Part shown: in pieces, positions 26,060-33,126 of the stretch | How the letters are laid out: the number at the start of each line of letters is the position of its first letter | How positions within the stretch are numbered: position 1 is the first letter of the stretch | Assembly: GCF_019844075.1 (NCBI RefSeq) | Contig: NZ_CP081964.1 | Span: 62,001-126,000, forward strand | Reading direction: 5' to 3' | DNA length: 64,000 nt | From: Curtobacterium sp. TC1 | Lineage (GTDB): Bacteria; Actinomycetota; Actinomycetes; Actinomycetales; Microbacteriaceae | Notes under the pieces: generated by a model | The model's input: the letters and a program-made list of their open reading frames with translations, nothing else | The model's database searches: none | Told to the model about the DNA's origin: nothing | Position numbers and translations under genes: made by a program

Positions 26060-26223
26060 TCACAGGAGCCCGAACGCGGTGTCCATGTCGTCCCGGTGCG
26101 TGTGCGCGGAGGTACCCCCTTCGCCTGTTCGATGATCACCCGGCTGTCGAGCGCGCGTTGCAGCTTCGTCCTGGCAAGTGCGGCGTAGTCGGCGGTGCGT
26201 TGTTGCAAGATGCCGTCGTCCAC
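26060..26223 (-). pseudogene. ANTAR-domain remnant
   Basis: The first part reads 'LQQRTADYAALARTKLQRAL' and 'DSRVIIEQAKG', the start of an ANTAR domain. The second part continues in another frame as AHTHRDDMDTAFGLL and then stops early. The GAF domain and the end of ANTAR are missing. The intact equivalent is in the gene at 19029-19792. Confidence 0.7.
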
Positions 26224-26342
26224 CGCTATACGGCAACTGCCGCTTGGATCTGCTGCGATGCTACTGCTGTCTCACCTGGGTGTTCCGTATGCCTGCCCCG
26301 CAACATGGCCCCGTGAAGGTGCGACAAACGCAACACCTTATC

Positions 26343-26492
26343 CGTCCCGGGAAACTATAGTTTTTCGAGACGCCGCCGTGAGACGGTTCGCGGCTCGAGC
26401 GGGCCTAGTGTTTCCGCGAGTCCCGGGTGTCTCGGGAAGTCGTCTCGACGGTAATGGTGCTTCGGTGGGTGGTTGTAGGGTTTTCTGAGACA
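26343..26492. other. Candidate res recombination site of the serine resolvase
   Basis: Upstream of the resolvase lie several related inverted sequences. The first (26343-26372) is a 30-bp imperfect palindrome, 12 of 15 pairs, centred on CTATAG; this resembles a crossover subsite I. A second pair (TTTCCGCGAG 26411-26420 with CTCGGGAA 26431-26438) and further GTCTCG/GAGAC half-sites at 26442 and 26487 could be accessory subsites II and III. Tn3-family resolvases have exactly such a three-part site next to their gene. Confidence 0.55.
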
Positions 26493-26500
26493 CTTGGCTG

Positions 26501-27097
26501 GTGAGGCTTCTCGGGTATACGCGTATCAGTACTGGTGCACAGGATGCGCAACTGCAGGTTGATGCATTGGTGGCGGCGGGGGTGCAGGAGCGGGACATCT
26601 TCGCCGACGTCACTTCGGGCCGGAAGGAGGCCGCGGCTCGTCCCGGGATGGGCCGTCTGCTCGAGCACGCGACCAGCGGGGACACGGTGGTGGTGTGGCG
26701 AGTGGACCGGCTCGGCCGGTCGCTCGTTGATGTGTTGAGCACGGTGGCGATGTTGGGGGAGCGGGGGATCGGTGTCCGGAGTGTGTCGGACGGGATTGAT
26801 CCGGCGACGTCGACGGGGCGGCTGATGTTGAACCTGATGGCGACGTTGGCGGAGTACGAACGCGAGCTCATCGTCGAGCGCGTCACCGCCGGCATCGCTG
26901 CAGCGCGGGAGTCCGGGACTCGGTTTGGCCGGCCGCCGTCGGATCCGGCGGTGATTGGCCGGAAGCTCGCGATCGTGAACGAGGCTCGCGCTGCCGGCCA
27001 TACCGCGGCGGACGCTGCGAACCTCGTCGGATGGTCACGCGCGACGCTGTACCGCCACCAGGCCGCTACGGAGCGCGTCATGGGGGAGGAGCGGTGA
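26501..27097 (+). CDS. Serine resolvase/invertase
   Basis: The 198-residue protein is a complete small serine recombinase: catalytic Ser10 in GYTRIST, 'DIFADVTSGRKEAAARPGM', 'VVVWRVDRLGRSLVDV', 'GRLMLNLMATLAEYERELI', the long E helix, and a C-terminal helix-turn-helix ('TAADAANLVGWSRATLYRH'). It cuts and rejoins DNA at paired sites. The start is GTG 26501. No transposase is next to it, so it may be left from a Tn3-like element or act alone. It overlaps the next small gene. The broken resolvase at 22305-22635 is a different copy. Confidence 0.9.
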   Translation: MRLLGYTRISTGAQDAQLQVDALVAAGVQERDIFADVTSGRKEAAARPGMGRLLEHATSGDTVVVWRVDRLGRSLVDVLSTVAMLGERGIGVRSVSDGIDPATSTGRLMLNLMATLAEYERELIVERVTAGIAAARESGTRFGRPPSDPAVIGRKLAIVNEARAAGHTAADAANLVGWSRATLYRHQAATERVMGEER

Positions 27098-27297
27098 TCA
27101 ACGAGTGTGCGAAGGGATTCGCGATGCGACAGCCGGCGGAGTTCGTTCGGTGGTGGCGTGGCCGCGAGGGGTGGGAGTCCGAAACCATCGCCGGCATCCC
27201 GACCGGCTGGTCACCGAAGGGCCTCTACGTCCGCGTCGACGGCCGCACCGTGGTGCTCGACCGGGACGAGTGGTCGTACTGTGACAGCAGCAGCTGA
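27094..27297 (+). CDS. Small Trp-rich hypothetical protein
   Basis: GTG 27094 overlaps the resolvase stop (GTGA) and is preceded by GGGGGAGGAGC, so the two are translated together. The 67-residue product has several Trp ('FVRWWRGREGWESE', 'DEWSYC') and strand-like repeats ('GLYVRVDGRTVVLD'). The family is unknown. Confidence 0.6.
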   Translation: MINECAKGFAMRQPAEFVRWWRGREGWESETIAGIPTGWSPKGLYVRVDGRTVVLDRDEWSYCDSSS

Positions 27298-27354
27298 GCG
27301 GTAAGGCCTCTTTGCTTTGACGACGTCCGTGCCTCCGGTTCAGGCGGCGCCCGG

Positions 27355-27852
27355 TTATGCGTGAACTCGGCCCTTTGGTGCTTTCGCAACCGTGCGGCTC
27401 CAGGAGTTCTTCACGGGCGGGAGCGACTTGAGGAGCTCGTTCGCGCGGCGGACGTCGGCTTGCGGGGCCTTCACCTTGTGGCGGTCCTGGACAGCGTTCA
27501 ACTCGCGGACGACTTTCGACACCTCGATGTACAGCACTGGGGCGTGAGCGGTTACCCATCCGTTGCCCTTGACGCCCTCCACCACGACGGTGAGTCGCGC
27601 AAGGCGTTCGACCTGGCGGGCGTATGCCGCGGTCACGGCCCGGCGGTTGCGCCGGCTGAGCCGTCTTGCGGCGGTTGCGTCCACGATCGTGGCGCGGTCG
27701 GCGCGAGCAGCATCAGTGGAGAGCGTGTTGAAGCTGGCCATGACGCTGCCGGTGTAGCGGCTCCCCGACGCGATCGACACGCTCGCGATCGCCGCCACGG
27801 CTGACATTGCGGCGGTAGCGAGTGACAGCCACGGAATCACATCGAGTGCCAT
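27355..27852 (-). CDS. Hypothetical membrane-anchored protein
   Basis: The 165-residue product starts with a membrane segment (about residues 7-29) followed by a soluble, basic, helical region ('AARRLSRRNRRAVTAAYARQVERLARL'). No known domain was recognised. The next gene upstream on the same strand also encodes a membrane protein; a short operon is likely. Confidence 0.6.
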   Translation of the reverse strand: MALDVIPWLSLATAAMSAVAAIASVSIASGSRYTGSVMASFNTLSTDAARADRATIVDATAARRLSRRNRRAVTAAYARQVERLARLTVVVEGVKGNGWVTAHAPVLYIEVSKVVRELNAVQDRHKVKAPQADVRRANELLKSLPPVKNSWSRTVAKAPKGRVHA

Positions 27853-27915
27853 GGGTGCGCCTTCCGATGGGGTGACGATGCGAGCGGCACCACGTTGGCG
27901 CCGCTCGGGAGGTGC

Positions 27916-28194
27916 CTACTGCTGGGCTTGGAGCCAGATGCTGACGGCGACGATAATCGCAGCGAAGAGACTTGCGGAGATGACCATGCCGTTGTCACGG
28001 CTGTGCTGGTCATGGTGGATGCTGCAGTACCCGCCACGTGGCGTCGGGTTCTGGCAGTACACGTTCCGGCCACGAGACCGGTTCGGAGCAAGGCACGAGC
28101 GTGCCGGCTCCCGACGCGTATGGCGGTAGCGCGCGCGAAGAACTGCGCCACCCACAACCGCAATGGCCACCAGCACCGCGAACACGATCAGCAT
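27916..28194 (-). CDS. Small membrane protein with Cys/His loop
   Basis: This 92-residue protein has two membrane helices (about 2-18 and 72-90) that flank a loop with three Cys and two His (CLAPN, VYCQNP, YCSIHH). The loop could bind a metal such as zinc. ATG 28194 follows GGGGTTGGAA. The family is unknown. Confidence 0.55.
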   Translation of the reverse strand: MLIVFAVLVAIAVVGGAVLRARYRHTRREPARSCLAPNRSRGRNVYCQNPTPRGGYCSIHHDQHSRDNGMVISASLFAAIIVAVSIWLQAQQ

Positions 28195-28313
28195 TTCCAA
28201 CCCCCGCACCGGCCTATCGGCCGGGTTGACGGATGCGGTAGCCGCTTCGCACATGCGAATTGCTCGGGCTGTGCAGCCTGTCCCGGTTTCCGTCGGGATG
28301 GCAGGATGGGCCC

Positions 28314-29045
28314 ATGGGGGATATCAAGCAGCGAACGTGGGCCATCGGAGCCGCCATCACCATCACGGTGGGATGCGCACTCACCGGATGCGCCTCGAGC
28401 GGCAACGCCGACACTGACCGGGGCGAGGGAACGAAGACCGCGACTGCAACACGGTCCGCACCTGCCGGTCTGACGGAGGACGTGCTGTCTGGGGCGGTGC
28501 TGACCACAACGGAATTACCGGTTGGCGGCTGGGCCGAAAAACCCAGCAGTGCCTCCGCCAGTGACGGTGCGACGTCGACCGATGCGGAGGGGCCCGGTGC
28601 ATGTGGCGCCGACTTCTCCGATGAACTCGGCGAGGATCTCGAGAACACTGCACAGAGCGGTCGGGACTGGACCCGAGAGTCCACCGGTGCGTACCTCAAC
28701 GTCGGTACGTTCGCCGACCCAGCCGCCGCCGAGCATGTACAAGCGATCACGAATGCTGTGCGAGGGTGCCCGACCGAGGGAAGCACCTTCACCATTGACG
28801 GTGCTGAGGAAACCATCGTCACCACGGTGAAGGACCTCGGCTCCTGGGGCTCCGCCACGTACTGCGGCGGATTTGAAGCGCGCGGAGCCACAACGGTCGC
28901 GGGAACGACCTGCATGATCGCTGGCGACGGGTTCGGCGTCATGGTGCTCGTTGGTGCCGCGTACTCGTTCGATGTGCCAAAGGACGCCGAGGTGCAGCAA
29001 ATCGTCGAAGCCGCGTACCGGAAGGCCGCCGCGCAGCTCGACTGA
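28314..29045 (+). CDS. Secreted lipoprotein, unknown function
   Basis: The 243-residue protein has a lipoprotein signal: basic start (GDIKQR), a hydrophobic stretch and the lipobox ALTGC at about residues 26-30. A Ser/Thr/Ala-rich linker follows, then a compact domain with four Cys (GACGAD, RGCPTEG, TYCGGF, TTCMIA) that may form two disulfides. It resembles the sensor- or PknH-like extracellular domains of actinobacterial lipoproteins, but I cannot name the family. Confidence 0.75.
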   Translation: MGDIKQRTWAIGAAITITVGCALTGCASSGNADTDRGEGTKTATATRSAPAGLTEDVLSGAVLTTTELPVGGWAEKPSSASASDGATSTDAEGPGACGADFSDELGEDLENTAQSGRDWTRESTGAYLNVGTFADPAAAEHVQAITNAVRGCPTEGSTFTIDGAEETIVTTVKDLGSWGSATYCGGFEARGATTVAGTTCMIAGDGFGVMVLVGAAYSFDVPKDAEVQQIVEAAYRKAAAQLD

Positions 29046-29050
29046 TGCGG

Positions 29051-29066
29051 ATGGGTCCAGACCCAT
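29051..29066 (+). terminator. Short hairpin after lipoprotein gene
   Basis: ATGGGT and ACCCAT form a 6-bp stem with a 4-base loop, 6 bases after the stop codon. It has no T run, so this is a weak candidate. Confidence 0.3.
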
Positions 29067-29270
29067 GCTCAGATCTGTAGCGGAAACCGCGAGCTCGGCC
29101 CCAGCGCCACGCGAATCTCGTTGATCAGCGCTGTGGTGCTGAGGCATACCTAAATACCACACCTATGACGAGTCAATGACGTTCGAGATGAACTACGCTC
29201 ATTGAGTTGCGTGCCACTGAAGGCACGACTGGACCTGAATCGCGCTGATGCGCCCTCCCGGAGGTACTCC

Positions 29271-30530
29271 TTGGCAATCGGAGACGACGTCCTGACTATC
29301 GACGCGCTGGGCGTCCTGGACGAGTTCGATTATCAGCTTTCCTTCAGAGAGGCTGCCGAGCGTATTCGCATTGTCTACGCGCCAAACGGTCGCGGTAAGA
29401 CCAACTTCATCAAGGCAGTGAACTTTTTGCTCACTCCCTCGATCGAATCGCTCCAAGCACTCATTGAGATCCCAATTCGAAACTTGCATATCACGTTCAA
29501 GTCAGGAGGGGCGATTTGGCTGCAGAGAGCCAGCGCCTTTGATGGCGGGTTTACGATTGGAGCATCTCGTACCGCAGATGCAGAAGACATTTCCCTCGAA
29601 GTAGACCCTTCCGACTTCGCCGGACGTCTCTATCGGCGAGTCTGGAGTGACAGACAAGACTTCGGTCGCTTTGTAGAACTGACCACCTCAATGACCAACG
29701 GTGCCGTGCTGATCGGGGATGACCGGTTAGCGCCGATCGGCGGAGAAGAACTTCGCGAAGGCACTCGTATCGACGCCCGACGGAGGAATGCTGGAAGCGT
29801 TTCACGCCTCCTAGAGCGCGTCGAACGCATGCTCTCGCAGTCCGCGTTTGCTGGGTTGGCGCGGGAGCGAGCTAACATCGGCGTGTACGCTCAGATCACA
29901 AGGACGACCCTAGCGGGCACGCAAACTTTGACTTCAGGTGCAGCTAGAAACGCTCTTGAGACGCAGATTGCAACACTTCTGCGAGCGGGAAGCGCCCACG
30001 AACGGTATGGGCTTCTTTCAACGCGACAGCTTCACGAGATTCAGGCGCAACTTGACGCTGCTCGACAGAATCATCGCCAACTGCCAACGCTGCACCGGAT
30101 CCTCAAGCCCTTCCTCGATAGCGTTCAAGCGCAAATCGATTCTCTCGCACCTGCGCTTCAACTCATCGATACCTTCGTGTCCGGCGTCAATAGATTTCTT
30201 GACCGGAAGGAACTCGTCTTCTCCGCAGCTACGGGTATCTCCCTGGTCGGGCGCGACGGGGCAACCCTGCAGCCGGACGCGCTTTCAAGCGGTGAGCGAC
30301 ATCTTCTCTACCTCATGTCGCACGCAATTCTAGCCACCGCTGACCGTCCCCTGGTGATCATCGACGAGCCAGAGCTGTCCCTGGGGATCGAGTGGCAGCG
30401 TAACCTCATTGACGAATTACTGCAGTGCACGGAGGCAGCCAGCGTTCAATTCCTGATCGCTTCCCACTCGCTACAGGTCATGAACGCTGTACCTCGTGAG
30501 GAAATCATTCAACCTGGCGAGTCGGAATGA
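29271..30530 (+). CDS. AAA ATPase of a PARIS-like defence system (AriA-type)
   Basis: The 419-residue ATPase is of the ABC/SMC-like AAA_15/AAA_21 kind. It has Walker A APNGRGKT at residues 37-44, an ABC signature (SSGERH, 339-344), Walker B VIIDEPELS with Asp365-Glu366, and the H-loop ASHS near the end. In PARIS, AriA senses a phage anti-restriction protein and releases the TOPRIM effector AriB. The next gene, which overlaps by ATGA, is such an effector. TTG 29271 was chosen because GGAGG lies 6 bases before it; TTG 29202 would add 23 residues. The gene is clearly poorer in G+C than its neighbours (28 of 60 bases at 29461-29520), a sign of transfer. Another ATPase-TOPRIM system is possible. 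Confidence 0.78.
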   Translation: MAIGDDVLTIDALGVLDEFDYQLSFREAAERIRIVYAPNGRGKTNFIKAVNFLLTPSIESLQALIEIPIRNLHITFKSGGAIWLQRASAFDGGFTIGASRTADAEDISLEVDPSDFAGRLYRRVWSDRQDFGRFVELTTSMTNGAVLIGDDRLAPIGGEELREGTRIDARRRNAGSVSRLLERVERMLSQSAFAGLARERANIGVYAQITRTTLAGTQTLTSGAARNALETQIATLLRAGSAHERYGLLSTRQLHEIQAQLDAARQNHRQLPTLHRILKPFLDSVQAQIDSLAPALQLIDTFVSGVNRFLDRKELVFSAATGISLVGRDGATLQPDALSSGERHLLYLMSHAILATADRPLVIIDEPELSLGIEWQRNLIDELLQCTEAASVQFLIASHSLQVMNAVPREEIIQPGESE

Positions 30531-31351
30531 CGCGAACCGCCCCGCCCCGGCTGTCTTTGGATGAATTGTTTCTCGAGGTCTCACTGACCAACCAAAAGCA
30601 TCTTGTCGTTGAAGGGCGTACTGACGAGCGGTTCTTGCGTGCGTGGCTGCGAGCGGCAGCCGATTCTCATCCCGTGGCGGTTACCCCGGTAGAAAACCTC
30701 GAGGTTGACGCCTTCGAATTAGCAAGTCATGGACTGTCGGATGGTGCGCGTGGCCGTGTTCTGATCGTCGCGCTACACGCTCACGAACAGGGTATTGACA
30801 TTCGTTGCGTTGCGGACCGCGACACGGGTAGTTCGGTGGCCGCGCACTCATACGATACGCTTCTTTGGACGGATTATCCTGCGATCGAGAGCTATGCTCT
30901 GCATGCTGAAACTCTTGATTTGGCTAATCTGCTGAGTTTCAATGAGCAGTTGCCCTCCGGGGCGGAGCTCGTTGACAGTCTCACGGACCCGTTACGAGAG
31001 CTCTTTGCGATTCGAAGCATGCATCCAAATCTTCAGCGCCCAAATTATGGTGCCGCATTCAAGGGTGGCGGATCGCTGCGCCAATTTGACAGCTCCAAGG
31101 TCGTCCCGCCGGAGATTCAAGCGGTGATGTCTGCATATCCTCGACCCGAGGATGCGGACTCAAGGCTATTTGCTTACGGCCACGATATCGGTGAACTGCT
31201 GCTAGGGGCGTACGGTGGCAAGTTGAAGAACAAAGCGGGTCTTGCGAACCTCGGGGCAGTGGAAGCCGCGTTGAGAAGTGCGCTCCTTCTTTCCGGATAC
31301 ATCGCGACGGAACCGCTGTTCTTGAAGCTGTCGGTGTGGGTCGCGACCTGA
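30527..31351 (+). CDS. DUF4435/TOPRIM effector of a PARIS-like system (AriB-type)
   Basis: The 274-residue protein has the DUF4435 TOPRIM-like pattern: LVVEGRTDERF with Glu29 and Asp33, the acidic pair in CVADRD (Asp97, Asp99), and TDYPAIESY with Glu121. These are the expected metal-binding residues of a TOPRIM nuclease. In PARIS the released AriB cleaves host tRNA and stops phage growth. The start overlaps the ATPase stop (ATGA), so the two proteins are made in step. The gene has the same low G+C as its partner. Length and gene order fit AriA-AriB; the phage trigger is unknown. Confidence 0.75.
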   Translation: MTRTAPPRLSLDELFLEVSLTNQKHLVVEGRTDERFLRAWLRAAADSHPVAVTPVENLEVDAFELASHGLSDGARGRVLIVALHAHEQGIDIRCVADRDTGSSVAAHSYDTLLWTDYPAIESYALHAETLDLANLLSFNEQLPSGAELVDSLTDPLRELFAIRSMHPNLQRPNYGAAFKGGGSLRQFDSSKVVPPEIQAVMSAYPRPEDADSRLFAYGHDIGELLLGAYGGKLKNKAGLANLGAVEAALRSALLLSGYIATEPLFLKLSVWVAT

Positions 31352-31418
31352 CATAAGAGACCGCTATCGGTGGCACACCTGATCGGGTCGACGGGGCTCC
31401 AACTCTCGCCGTAGCTGT

Positions 31419-31438
31419 CCCTAGCGCGGGCGCTAGGG
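31419..31438. terminator. Hairpin between convergent PARIS-like operon and pepE
   Basis: CCCTAGCG and CGCTAGGG form a perfect 8-bp stem with a 4-base loop. It includes the pepE stop codon and could end transcription from both sides. Confidence 0.5.
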
Positions 31439-32194
31439 GGCCGCGTCATATCGTGGGGCGAGGTGGAGTAGTTCGGAGACGTCGCCGGCGACTTCGCGTA
31501 TGGGTTGTCCGCGTTGGAGTAGCACGGCTGGGCCTGCTGCGCTGTGCGAGGTCGGGTGCCCGCCGATGGTTGCGGAGTTCCTTCCGTCGCTCTCTGATTT
31601 GAGTTGGAGCCAGGTGCCTTCTCGGAGGCCGAGGACGGCGGCGTCGTTCTGTTCGAGGAACTCGGCGAGTCGTTGCTCGCGGGTTTCGCCAGCGTGGGTC
31701 GAGGTCGGGTCGGCGTCGAGGTAGTGCGGGTTGATCTGGAAAGGCACAAGGCCGAGCGTCGTGAATGACGTGGGTTCAGCGATCGGCATGTCGTTCGTGG
31801 TGCGCATTGTCGGGGCCGCGACGACTGTGCCAGCACTTGCTCCGCCGTAGCGGAGTCCGCCGCTGGCCACTGCTGTGCGGATGGCGTTGATGAGGCCGTG
31901 ACGGTGCAGCGCGGCGGTCAGTCGAAAGGTGTTGCCGCCGCCGACGTAGAGGGCCTCCGCATCCCTCACGGCCGCAGCGGGGTCTTCGACGGTGTGGAGT
32001 CCGCGAACGCTGATGCCGATCGTTCGGAACGCCGACGCGACCCGCTCCACGTATTGGTCGTGATCGGCGAGGGCCCACGGCGCGAAGAGGACCTCTGCGA
32101 CGCCTGCGTAGTGGTCGGCGAGGACGTCCAGGGCGTGCCCGAGGTACGCGCCGCCGTGGTTGGTCGAGTTGGAGAAGAGGAGGGCCTGGGTCAT
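31433..32194 (-). CDS. pepE: Peptidase E (aspartyl dipeptidase, family S51)
   Basis: This serine peptidase splits dipeptides with N-terminal Asp. The 253-residue product has Ser120 in GGASAG, Asp135 and His157 (NPHYLD), the same numbers as the catalytic triad of enteric PepE, and the typical YVGGGNTF. It is about 20 residues longer than the enteric enzyme. Its ATG overlaps the stop of the IclR gene, so it is coupled to it. The divergent OPT transporter suggests that it processes an imported peptide. Confidence 0.9.
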   Translation of the reverse strand: MTQALLFSNSTNHGGAYLGHALDVLADHYAGVAEVLFAPWALADHDQYVERVASAFRTIGISVRGLHTVEDPAAAVRDAEALYVGGGNTFRLTAALHRHGLINAIRTAVASGGLRYGGASAGTVVAAPTMRTTNDMPIAEPTSFTTLGLVPFQINPHYLDADPTSTHAGETREQRLAEFLEQNDAAVLGLREGTWLQLKSESDGRNSATIGGHPTSHSAAGPAVLLQRGQPIREVAGDVSELLHLAPRYDAAP

Positions 32195-33027
32195 CGGGGT
32201 CCGTTCGTCGTTGTGGTGCCGCGGCCGCGCCGCCAGTCCCGTCGGGGAGCGGCAGGCGGCCGGTTCGAGAGGATGTCGCTCAGAGCGTCGGCCGTGCTGC
32301 GGAGCGCGGGGAGCGCGTCGATCAGTGGATCCTCGTGCTCGGTTGTCTTGTCCTCGAGCAGGGACAGCGAGCCGACCGGTCGACGACCGGCGAAGACCGG
32401 CACGGCGATCGCGCGCGACGTGGCGTCGAACTCGCCCTCGGAGGCGGCGTACCCGCCCAGCACCGTGCCGTCGAAGAGCTGACGGAGTGCGTCCTCGTCG
32501 ACTTCGGTCAGCTCCGAGTACCTCGCCGAGGGGCGCCCGTGCAGCAGGGCGGAGCGTTCGGTCGGCAACAGGAACGCGAAGTACGCGCGCGAGGTGGCCC
32601 CTGCGTGCGCGGGGAAGACATCGCCGATGTACGGGTGCGCCCGCCGGGGGCCGTCGACACCGTCCACTGCGGTGATGCACCGAACGTAGGCGCCGTCGGG
32701 CGTGCAGAACAGCGCCGTCCGGTCGGTCTCGCGGGCGAGGTCCGCGAGGAACGGCTCGCTCAGGGCTGCGAGTCCACCACCGCGTTCCCACATCGCCGCG
32801 GTCTTCCAGATAGCCGGGCCGAGGCTGTAGCGCCGGGTGTGCGGATCGGCGTGCAGGAACCCGCGGGCGGCGAGAGCGGCGAGCAGGCGCTGGGCCGTCG
32901 ATCGGGTCAGTCCGAACTCCTCGGCGAGCTCCAGCACGCCCCACTCCTTGCGGTACTCGTCGAAGGACAGCAAGACCTCGAGCGCTCGATCGACGGTCTG
33001 CAGCGGTGTCGGAGAGGGAGTCGGCAC
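32191..33027 (-). CDS. IclR-type regulator of the OPT/pepE locus
   Basis: The 278-residue protein has an N-terminal winged helix ('LQTVDRALEVLLSF', 'LELAEEFGLTRSTAQRLLAAL') and a C-terminal IclR effector domain ('RTALFCTPDGAYVRCI', 'FPAHAGATSRAYFAF', 'AIAVPVFAG'). It stands between pepE, which it overlaps, and the divergent OPT operon. A TCCCA-N5-TGGGA palindrome lies in front of both. It probably senses the transported compound. The last 20 residues are Arg/Thr-rich and run into pepE. Confidence 0.87.
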   Translation of the reverse strand: MPTPSPTPLQTVDRALEVLLSFDEYRKEWGVLELAEEFGLTRSTAQRLLAALAARGFLHADPHTRRYSLGPAIWKTAAMWERGGGLAALSEPFLADLARETDRTALFCTPDGAYVRCITAVDGVDGPRRAHPYIGDVFPAHAGATSRAYFAFLLPTERSALLHGRPSARYSELTEVDEDALRQLFDGTVLGGYAASEGEFDATSRAIAVPVFAGRRPVGSLSLLEDKTTEHEDPLIDALPALRSTADALSDILSNRPPAAPRRDWRRGRGTTTTNGPR

Positions 33028-33069
33028 ACCGGCAGCCTAGGGAGGTTTCGCCCGAAATGTGACTGTAAC

Positions 33070-33084
33070 TCCCAGATAGTGGGA
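33070..33084. promoter_or_regulatory. Candidate IclR operator
   Basis: TCCCAGATAGTGGGA is a perfect 5-5-5 inverted repeat, 43 bases before the IclR start on one side and 42 bases before the OPT start on the other. Confidence 0.45.
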
Positions 33085-33126
33085 TTCGCTTCCGCTCTCC
33101 TCGATCGAGACGGCACAGTACCTGCC

